Assembly: GCA_963565915.1 (NCBI GenBank)
Contig: OY751492.1
Location: 2,170,001-2,234,000, forward strand
Length of the DNA: 64,000 bases
Reading direction: 5' to 3'
Source: Entoloma clypeatum
Lineage: Eukaryota; Basidiomycota; Agaricomycetes; Agaricales; Entolomataceae
Every line of letters begins with the position of its first letter. Position 1 is the first letter of the stretch. The notes under the pieces are model-generated. The model made no database searches, was not told the origin of the DNA, and worked only from the letters and a program-made list of their open reading frames with translations. Positions 52,833 through 60,583 of this stretch are shown here, in pieces. The position numbers were made by a program, and so were the translations under genes.

Positions 52833-53851
52833 CTACTTTCGCTGTTTTTTGTTAGATACCCCCTCCGTCTCCTCGTTCCACTCCGATCCGGATTCCTCTT
52901 CCGCTTCCTCCATCCGCTTCCGCTTCTTCGTTTCTTCTTCTTTTTCTGCTTCTTCTTCTACCTCCCTTCCCAACTCCTCCAATACCCTATCATACTCCTC
53001 CGCATCCTCGTCCTCGTCGGATCCCTCCTCCGAAGCCTCCGAATCCTCCCTCCACGCGATAACCGTCAAAAGCTCCTTGATCTCCCGCAATTCCTTCAAC
53101 TCCGCCTTTATCAGCCGCATCTCCCTTATCATGCTCCTAAGCCCTCTCACCACCTCCGTGCCTATGACCACCTCCGGCGGACCAAACCCCTCCGGCATGA
53201 ACTCCGGCTCCTCCGACGCTGCGGCTATCCGCGATCCCTCCGCAGTCCCCTCTCCCTTGGACGATCCCGCCTTCGCGTTCTTCGTCGCACCACCTGCCAC
53301 CTTAGCCTTTCCGACCCTCACCGCCTTGGTCATCCTCCGCTTCACCTCCGACTCCGCTTCCGCTCCCGTTCTGCAGCTTCGTTTTAAACGCTGGCACCGC
53401 CAGCACGACGAAGCATTGTCATTCCTAAAGAACAAGTTAATAACGAAGCGTATAAAGAAATAGAAAAAACTCACTCCGATGGCCAAAAACACAAGTCCCC
53501 CGCTTTCAAGCAGGAGGTGCAATCCTCCTTCCCCTGCTCGTAACTCGCAGGCATATTCTTGAAAACCCCCTGCAGCCGGACCTTCTTCACCTCCGCACTC
53601 GCCGCATCCGCATCCGCATCCGCCTCCGCATCTGCACCTGCACCCGCGACCGGTTCCTTCGCCTTCGCCTTCTCTGCCTTCCTCTCTGCTCGTCTCCGCT
53701 CTTTCGCCGCCCTCTTCGCCTCCGCGCGCTCTGCATCTTCCTTCGCGCGCTCCTCTGCCTCCTGCAGTTTCCTCTCCAACTCTTCGGTGACCTTCTTCTG
53801 GCGCTCCCTTTCAGCACGAAGAGCGGCGAGGGGTGAGTTTTCAGCGGACAT
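52833..53851 (-). CDS. Spliced antisense gene inside Gypsy-2 (322 aa)
   Basis: Exon 1 is 53851-53475 and exon 2 is 53424-52833. The 50-bp intron 53474-53425 begins GTGAGT and ends TTTAG, and splicing joins FWPSE to NDNASSCWRCQ in frame (969 nt in total). The product starts MSAENSPLAALRAERERQKK with a long Glu/Arg/Ala coiled coil (residues 10-70). It then has CTSCLKAGDLC (about residue 115) and SSCWRCQRLKRSC just after the splice, a paired-cysteine module that could bind zinc. A second coiled coil (IREMRLIKAELKELREIKEL) and an acidic tail follow, ending NKKQRK. It lies convergent to pol, between pol and the 3' LTR. Possibly a nuclear DNA- or RNA-binding regulator; this is inference. Confidence 0.7.
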
Positions 53852-53982
53852 GACGGATAGGCGTCGGGATAGATGTTGTGGTTGGGTGACAAGAGAGAAA
53901 GATCACGCACAAAGCTTTTCAACCAACGGTCACGTGGATTACCTCATCTGGGCCTCAGGGTTCGGCCCTAAGAGGGAAATAC

Positions 53983-54515
53983 TGTCATAACCATACGATT
54001 CACATCCGACTTATCCGACGACTCCGACATTTCATCCGCTCCGACATCCGCTCCAACAACATTCTATTTATATTGAATATACTTCTACTACGTAACATCT
54101 CAACCATACTTACAAGTAGACATATGTTGTTCACTTTTCATTTGTTACTCTCCGTACTCCGAATGTTCCGATGGTCAACTCCAATATCTGCACATCACTT
54201 ATAGTAATGCTGATCATTCTAGTCTACTATAAATAGTGTACAAACCTGTCGTAGAACCTCAGTTCAAATATCATACGTTACACCTCATTCGCATCCGCCT
54301 CTACTTGCCTTTGAGCATTCCCTCCGTCACCTCCGCTCATCCGCTCATCCGCTCATCCGACATCCGCCAATCCGAAATCGAGGACCACATCAAAGAGTGG
54401 GGCGCAACGCACAAGTTGAAGCCAGGTCCTTTCTGCCAACGTTGCACTTACCGCATTCCGCTCCTCCGCTACTCCGCTCCGACTCGTCCGACGTTGAGAA
54501 ACACGCTACGTGACA
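53983..54515 (+). repeat. Gypsy-2 3' LTR
   Basis: 533 bp, identical to 47238-47770 as far as I can read. Followed by the TSD GGAAC. Confidence 0.95.
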
Positions 54516-54809
54516 GGAACCCAGAGCCATGTCGTCGTCTCTGATCCAGGCCTTCTTTTCTTTGGCGAAGGCGGGATGGTCAACAGTGATAGTGACCACC
54601 GGAGGTTGAGTCGCAGATGTTGAAGTGGCAGAGGCAGGGGTGGAGACCGTGACCGTAAAGTCCTTGATGTCGGGGCGCTCAATGTCGCTGGATACGAGGC
54701 GCCAGACTCCTTGATGGAGAAGGTACGACTTCATTTTTTCGGCCCAACTCTGGTAGTCAATGCCGTCGAAGATGGCAATGGAGTCGAGGGCGGAGCGAGA
54801 GGTAGACAT

Positions 54810-55171
54810 TTGTAGATGAATCTAAAAAGGGTTCCCAATCAGTGATGTGTTATGAATATGATTTAAGAAAACAATTAAATGATTCCTTATGACATATTCC
54901 CTTTTAGGAATAGCGGTCACGGGAAAACCTTTATATGTCAGAAACATATAAGGTGCGATCAACGTTTCCACATGGAGTGTACTAGGTCAATCCCCTTAGG
55001 GATGTCTCATGACAGGTACTTGTCGTAATGACGTTCCCAGGTTCATATGTGAAGAAGTAAGACTCAGAACCTAGATCTTTCGATCGGTTCTTTGCCAACC
55101 AGGGTAGAGTGGGCAGGTACTCACTGTTGCCAGCGTTTCCCAAGTCCCTCTGCTATCCGGGGCCCATAACC
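54810..55171 (-). other. Copia-1 leader
   Basis: Non-coding leader between the 5' LTR and the gag ATG. It is shared with Copia-2 (29446-29789), including CACTGATTGGGA just upstream of gag. No gene. Confidence 0.7.
55157..55171 (-). promoter_or_regulatory. Copia-1 primer-binding site, initiator tRNA-Met anticodon arm type
   Basis: Directly after the LTR the minus strand reads GGTTATGGGCCCCGG. This complements the conserved anticodon stem-loop of eukaryotic initiator tRNA-Met (GGGGCTCATAACC) with one G-U position. Drosophila copia and yeast Ty5 use such internal tRNA fragments as primers. The tRNA of this organism is not in the window. Confidence 0.55.
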
Positions 55172-55480
55172 TGTTGAAGTTCCACCTGGGCGCTAGCCAC
55201 AGGTGTACTGAGCAACATAGCTACAGTGGAAGTACTCTACGATACCGCTATGATCACTTACATGGTTTGGAGGGGTAAGGCTGGTGAGAGCGGTTGAGGC
55301 TGGTAAGAGCGATGGAGCTGGTTAAGAGTCAAGAGACAACTTGTTGATATTGACAGTTTCCTGGTCTTATATACCGTACTACTGTTTGTACCAACCAAAC
55401 AAGTATGTAATGAAGATATGTAAAGGTCACGTGATGTAATCTAATCTAATCTAATCTACATGATGGGAAAAGTTTCAACA
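55172..55480 (-). repeat. Copia-1 5' LTR
   Basis: 309 bp, same ends as 42474-42782. It contains the (TCTAA)n microsatellite near 55440-55457 and a TATATA-like box near 55368. Confidence 0.92.
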
Positions 55481-57400
55481 ATTCCAACCGTTTCAAGAAT
55501 AGTCCCTCCTTGAGCATTTGGTCACTGTCCTGTGGTTCGAGTTCCACTTCATACCAGGGCAAGCGTGACAGGATGTCCGCTTTCGCATTGGTCTTGCCGG
55601 GCACATGCCGTAATTCAAAGTCATAGTCTTGTAACTTCATTTTCCAGCGTCGCTGTCGTTGATTCAGGTCCTGAGGACGACGGAAATCTTGTGATCGGTC
55701 AAGATTTCAAAACGTTCCCTGGCTTCGAGCAGATAGTGTCTCCAATCTTTTAATGCTTCCACAACCGCCAGGAGTTCCTTGTCATATATCTCGTAATTCT
55801 GTTCGGCCGCGGACATGGTCCGCAACAAGAATGCGATGGGGTGCCATTTGTCGTCTTGCTTCTGAGAGAGTACTGCTCCAATTGCATATCCCGATGCATC
55901 GGTTTCAACCCTGAACTGTCCCTCTGGTTTCGGTAATGCCAAGACTGGTGCCGATGTAATTGCCTGTATGAGACCTTCAAAAGCTTGCTGCTCTGTTGGT
56001 CCCCAAGTAAATGCCGTACCGCCTGTGAGCACGGTGAGAGGTTTCGCAATGTTTGAGTACCCTTCAATAAAATGTCGATAGAAGTTAGCAAATCCAAGGA
56101 ACTTCTGAACTTCCTTTTTTGATGTGGGTGCTCGCCAGTTTCGAATTGCATCCACCTTCTCAGTTTCCATCTCAACATGTCCCTCACCAACCACATATCC
56201 CAATATAGGACATTTCATTACTTCCCATAAACACTTCTTCTCCTTTAGGAACAAATCATTGTCCGATAGGATCTGTAGGATTTCTTTGGTGTTTCGCGCA
56301 AGTTCTTCCTTGGTTTTACCGATAACCACAATGTCATCCATGTAGATCACGCAGATATGTTGGCAGATCTGGTCCTGGAATAGACTAGCCATCATTCGAG
56401 AGAATGTTCCCGGGGAGTTGCAAAGACCGAAAAACATGACCAATGGTTCGAACAATCCTCGACTGGTGAGGAAGGCAGCTTTCCATTCATCGCCCTCCTT
56501 AATCCGGACATTGTTATAGTCCCACATGATGTCCATTTTATTGAAGTAGACCGCATCTTTCAGTACGTCCAAGAGATCGGATATTTGTGGGAATGGGAAC
56601 TTGTCTTTGACCGTGAATTTATTGACCATGCGGTAATCTTGTACCAATCGTTTGGAGCCATCCTTCTTGTTGATGAAGAAGCAAGGGGAGGCATAAGGGG
56701 ATTTGGATGGGCGGATCTTTCCTGTTGCTAGACCCTCGTCAATGAATGCGTCCAATTCCTCTTGTTCCTTTTGTGTCATAGGATATGTATTTCCCCCTAG
56801 TTCCTTTGGTGCGTCCGGTGTAAGTTCAATACCATGGTCCCATTCCCTCTCCTTTGGGATCTTATCAAAGTTCTCTTTTTCGAAGAGATGAGCAAATCGT
56901 TCAACATATGAGGGTCGTTTGGTTGTGGGAGGTGGTGTGGGAGTGACAGCTTCCAAAATAGGGTCTCCAGGCTTCCATTTCTGATCTGACTTTTTGGGTG
57001 CATCTTTGTCGCGCACCTCAACCATGCGAACCCGGTGTTTGCGACCATTAAGGTTAATCCTGAAATCCGAGTGTTTGGTTCAACATGTTGTTGGGCACTG
57101 GTTAAAGGTTACCGCGCCGGTTGTCCAATTGATTGTGAGGTTGTGGTGTACCAACCAGTCATGTCCCAAGAGCATGTCCGTTCTCCCAATGTCCAGTACC
57201 ATTGCTTCCATGGTTTCCTGATGTGCTCCCAAATCCAGTTTGACTTCGGCAAGTTGGCTCGCTTTCTGTTGTCGATTTGATGATCCATCCGCATTTAGAA
57301 TTGCTATGGGCGGTATTCCTTGTGTGGGGAGGTTCTGTTCGCGTACTATTCTGGGATAGATGCATGTGCATTCACATCCACTGTCAACCTCAGGTCGGAT
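55481..57400 (-). pseudogene. Gypsy-3b protease, RT and RNase H part
   Basis: The protease remnant lies about 57400-57030 with a frame break near 57080. A 453-codon RT/RNase H frame (57025-55664) has SRGLFEPLVMFFGLCNSP, YMDDIVVIGK and [15 protein letters not shown]. Relative to Gypsy-3 it loses about 11 bp after ILTDHK at 55685 and shifts frame. The following segment (55640-55481) continues [20 protein letters not shown] to FLKRLE, where Copia-1 inserted. Here WDYNNVRI replaces WGYNNVRI. Confidence 0.88.
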
Positions 57401-57581
57401 AACCTTTGGTCCTCATCGTGTTTTGAGCTGAGCTAACAGCCTGATTTCAGAGGGTTATCTCCCTTCACAATCTTAGTTGACGCAGCGGCTCGCTTGGCAG
57501 GGATGACATAGGTTCTATTGTCTGCAGTCATACAAGACAAGCAAGTCCGTTTAATAGATAAGGGTCGCGACTTAGCGTCGT

Positions 57582-58800
57582 TTAATCGGACCCTTCAGGA
57601 AAATCCTTCTCGTCGGCTTCTAAGATTGTGGTTTCATCATTCTCGGCATCTTCCTTGGACACCTTCCTAACCCTTCTGGAGTTCTTCTTCGGCTTGCGGC
57701 AGTTGCGCGCGATATGGCCTTCTTGGTCACAGTTGAAACACTTGCGACCATCTTTCTTCTTTGTAGTGTTACAGTCTTTAGCCAGATGACCGAAGCGTTG
57801 ACAGTTGTAGCAATGGGCTACTCCTGCTTTGTCGGTCTCCATGGCCTTGCCCTGACCACCATAAGTGGTACCTGATCTGGTGCGCATGTCGCCGCCACCT
57901 CGGATGACCAGTGCGTGTCCTTCCATCTGTTGTCCCTTGTTTCGGATCTCCTTTGCGTAATCGGGGGGGGGGGGGGGGGGTGTACGTCTTGCCATCGCTA
58001 GCCACTTGTTCAGAGATTCTGCGGTTGACGTTTTTCTCTAGGATGTATTTCCCAGTTTCTTCGCCAAGGTTTGACAGTTTCAAGAGTTCTTCAAATTCAT
58101 CCAAGAATTCATCAACAGTGCGTTTCTCTTGTTTCAGGACTTTGAGTCTCGCTTTGGCAGCGACCGACTTGTTGACGATGGAGAATCGTGTGGCGATATC
58201 ATCGGAAAAACCTAGCCAGGTGATGTTCTCGTTGTCAACGGCAAGAGCGTCTAACTTGTTACTGGCCCAGTGTCTGCCGGACCCTTCCATCATGCGGGAT
58301 AGCACCGCAAGAATCTTCTGATCGTCTGTGAGGCTCTTTTGGAACCTGATGTATAGTTTGGTGGCCTTCCACCACTCGTCAAAGGTGTATCTGTCCTTGA
58401 ACATCCCAGAATCCTTGATGATCTTGGATGTATCTATTGTTTGTACAGCCGGAGCTTCTGCCATGTTTAGAGTTTGCGGAGGAGAAGAGGAGTCGGGTTG
58501 TTGGGATGAAGATGGGGTTCGGGATACAGGTAAGGATTGAAAATGAGTCCCTGTTCTAGGCGTCTGTTCAATATCTGACTGCGTGGAGTCAAAAGTAAAT
58601 TCGTCAGGGGACTCATTGGTGGAATCGGTGGCAAAACATTCAGAGTATTTCCTCTGTAAATCTCTAAGGAATCTCTGTTCCTGCGCATCTGTTGGTCTCG
58701 AGAAGGGGTCAAGTCTCTCATTTCGTGCCCAGCGGTTGTACTCGGTCTGTTGTTCTTCGGTGGTGAAGTGGGCGTAGATCTGCTGCTTCGAGTAAGACAT
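57582..58800 (-). pseudogene. gag: Gypsy-3b gag with G18 tract
   Basis: It starts MSYSKQQIYAHFTTEEQQTE (58800). The capsid domain is as in Gypsy-3, with FLDEFEELLKLSNLGEE. A run of 18 C in the coding sense (57963-57980 on +) replaces the codon after DGKTYT and shifts the frame. The rest continues from about 57960 in another frame with both knuckles (CYNCQRFGHLAKDC, CFNCDQEGHIARNC) to the stop at 57582. It would be normal without the tract. Confidence 0.88.
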
Positions 58801-59180
58801 GATGATGTGGCTCTGGGACGTCTCAATGTGAGCGTCCTAATCAATCTTCTGATAACGGTTGTCTGGACACCGATAAACTCTCTGATCTCTGTGATCCGAC
58901 CTGTCTGAGGTCCTTCTTGAACACAAAAACTTTCGAGTTCAATGCTCTCTGCTATCTCGCCGTGGGGGTGATGCTCGTCGTTGTCTAGTTCTTCGTCAAG
59001 CACCTGCTGTAGGATGCGACGGATCTCCAATTCGATGTACTGCTGGATGAGTGTAAAATCGATACTGTCTCGAGGACTTAGCTCCTCCTGTCGGGCTTCT
59101 GGCGTGCTGAATGGGTTACTGGTGAAGTCTTCAAAGAAGCGCGACGTCTTGACTCGTCTGGTAGTTGCTCTCTTCGCTCT
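58467..59180 (-). pseudogene. Gypsy-3b ORF0
   Basis: Counterpart of 34984-35758: EIRRILQQVLDEELDNDEHH and TGRITEIREFIGVQTTVIRR are shared. About 16 codons (HLARQHQIARYNARQN in Gypsy-3) are missing in frame. It overlaps gag in another frame. It ends upstream at 59180, where the Copia-2 3' fragment starts, about 30 bp inside the lost LTR. Confidence 0.5.
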
Positions 59181-59591
59181 TTTATCCCGTACTTTGGATT
59201 ACTTAAAAACTAGACGAAGAAAGAGTACCTATATGGGAAAAAGTAAGATGTATTTAGAAGTATGTACTAAATATGGGGGGGTGTTGAAACTTTTCCATCA
59301 CATAGATTAGATTAGATTAGATTACATCATGTGACCATTTACATATCTTTGATTACATACTTATTTGGTTGTTACAAACAGTAGTACGGTATATAAGACC
59401 AGGAAACTGTCAATATCAACAAGTTGTCTCTTGACTCTTAACCAGCTCCATCGCTCTTACCAGCCTCAACCACTCTCACCAGCCCCACCCTTCTCAACCA
59501 AGTAAGTGACTAGAACGGTAGAGTAGAGTACTTCCACTGTAGCTGTGTTGCTCAGTACATCTGCGGCTAGCGCCCAGGTGGAACTTCAACA
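59181..59591 (+). mobile_element. Copia-2 3' end with LTR
   Basis: FIPYFGLLKN and a stop (59181-59213), the end of Copia pol, then a purine-rich GGGGGGG boundary and a 310-bp LTR (59282-59591). The LTR starts TGTTGAAACTTTTCC and ends GGAACTTCAACA. Same orientation as 29446-33489, so both are read as one Copia-2 split by Gypsy-3b. Codons from mid RT to the pol end are missing. Confidence 0.8.
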
Positions 59592-60059
59592 GATGACAGG
59601 TAACTCCGATAAAAGGATGTGTGAGAGAAGCTAGAGACGATGGATGGGGTACCATGTCGTGCACTGGAGCATACCTGCATTGTTCTGAACGACATCCAAA
59701 TTGGTGAGATCACATCCAGCCCAAGGAACGCAATGAGCATAGTCAAAAGCTGGTTATCTGTCAGGTAGTAAGAGTGGATCTTCTGCATAGAAGAAGAATG
59801 AGGGGAAGGTAGAGGAAATGTGGTGATGTCAACGGTCGCCGAGATAGAGGTGGAATCACTGTAGAGGTGTGAGAGCCAAGTGGGAACTTGAAGAAGTCCG
59901 CTCGAGTCCCGCGATGTGAAGTGACCATAATGTGAACAGAGGGCCGTGGGCATACCGTCATCTGGAGGAACAAAGTGCTCACCCTTGCAACAACGTGAGG
60001 CTCAGAGGTGATCAAAATCAATGGAATTGAATTTGATCGACCATAATGGAAAAAAATCA
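59592..60059 (-). other. Flank between Copia-2 and the host-like gene piece
   Basis: Open frames on the minus strand (for example 59953-59567, with DVISPIWMSFRTMQV) look partly protein-like, but no family is recognised and no consistent splice structure emerges. It could be more of the host-like gene or its neighbour. Confidence 0.3.
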
Positions 60060-60257
60060 ATGAAAACGGGGGTGGTTCCTACTGGGGTTCATGTGTAAAG
60101 AAGTTTCAGGTCTCTGGTCGGCGGTGGAAAAAGAGAAGCATCACGTGAATGAGGGGTTCATAATTGGCCCATATTAAACGTGCTGCTGTTCCAACCTCGT
60201 TCGAGAGGTTTATGTCATTGTCTGCTTGATCAAGCATATATGATAAAGCTGAGGGTA
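60060..60257 (-). pseudogene. Host-like gene, 3' part, next to the Gypsy-4 LTR
   Basis: After TACCC (60257-60253, minus strand) the sequence reads SALSYMLDQADNDINLSNEV and GTAARLIWANYEPLIH, open for about 49 codons. Joined to the piece ending at 25231 with one TACCC, the frame KDGLLPNLP continues directly into SALSYML. The upstream piece has its own frame changes, so the joined frame is only supporting evidence. Product unknown. Confidence 0.45.
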
Positions 60258-60572
60258 TGTTGAGGCGATGCTAAGTCTAACGACGTCGCGAGCCCAAACT
60301 TCTGAACTTAGAGGAAACATGTGGAAAGACAATGAAGGTGCTGTATTGCCAAGAGACCCAGCAGGAATCTCAAGAGAACAAGCTATCGAATACAAGTGAA
60401 AGTACCCTACTTATATATGTAAATACCATGAGGCTGTGTTGAGGCAGTGTCATGCTGCGCAATTCCGGTTGCACATCCTGCTGCGTGATAATGATAAGAT
60501 GTCTTCATGTATGATAAGATATAGATAAGATCGAGATAAGATAAAGTGAAAAGTGAAAATATGATCATAACA
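60258..60572 (-). repeat. Gypsy-4 3' LTR (315 bp)
   Basis: It starts TGTTATGATCATATTTTC (60572) and ends CGCCTCAACA (60258). Against 25232-25546 I count about 15 differences, all transitions. Confidence 0.88.
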
Positions 60573-60583
60573 TTACCCCCTTT

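Larger units (their letters stand above)
47238..54515 (+). mobile_element. Gypsy-2, intact young chromovirus with antisense gene
   Basis: The element is 7,278 bp with 533-bp LTRs (47238-47770 and 53983-54515) that look identical base for base, and a perfect TSD GGAAC (47233-47237, 54516-54520). Gag and pol are open, the frameshift site is intact, and a polypurine stretch AAGAGGGAAATAC abuts the 3' LTR. It is the youngest layer of the right-hand nest and the best candidate for current activity. Confidence 0.96.
46553..54809 (-). pseudogene. gag: Copia-1 gag, split by Gypsy-2
   Basis: The start is MSTSRSALDSIAIFDGIDYQ (54809). The first part runs to DDDMALGS at about 54521, then Gypsy-2 with TSD GGAAC. 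The second part resumes from 47237 with IHLKVSEAIRRHIKDTSTS.., ISEYRRKYAIGSTRTSNEQ, and loses frame near 46860 by a deletion relative to Copia-2 (which has GTKRKGQDPKW here). A Lys-rich tail and Pro-rich region follow (46800-46560). Capsid protein of the element; inactive. Confidence 0.88.
42474..55480 (-). mobile_element. Copia-1, hosting Gypsy-2
   Basis: A Ty1/Copia element with 309-bp LTRs (42474-42782 and 55172-55480) and a perfect TSD ATTCC (42469-42473 and 55481-55485). The LTRs differ by about four transitions that I noticed. Gypsy-2 (47238-54515) sits in its gag, so the element itself was about 5.7 kb. It inserted into Gypsy-3b pol. Confidence 0.95.
33490..59180 (-). mobile_element. 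Gypsy-3b, old minus-strand element hosting Gypsy-3 and Copia-1
   Basis: Pieces in element order: ORF0 and gag (59180-57582), protease/RT (about 57400-55481), [Copia-1 inserted, TSD ATTCC], RNase H/integrase (42473-41139), [Gypsy-3 inserted, TSD GGATC], chromodomain, small ORF and 3' LTR (34599-33490). Joining across both TSDs restores the family order seen in Gypsy-3 (FLKRLE to EDVVQMEM; PAPDP to [10 protein letters not shown]). The 5' LTR is missing: 59180 abuts Copia-2 sequence, so a deletion removed it together with Copia-2 RT. Confidence 0.9.

Noticed and set aside
52849..53463. 204-codon Ser-rich frame on the plus strand
   Set aside because: It is the complement of the spliced antisense gene; its Ser/Pro runs come from TCC/CTC-rich DNA.
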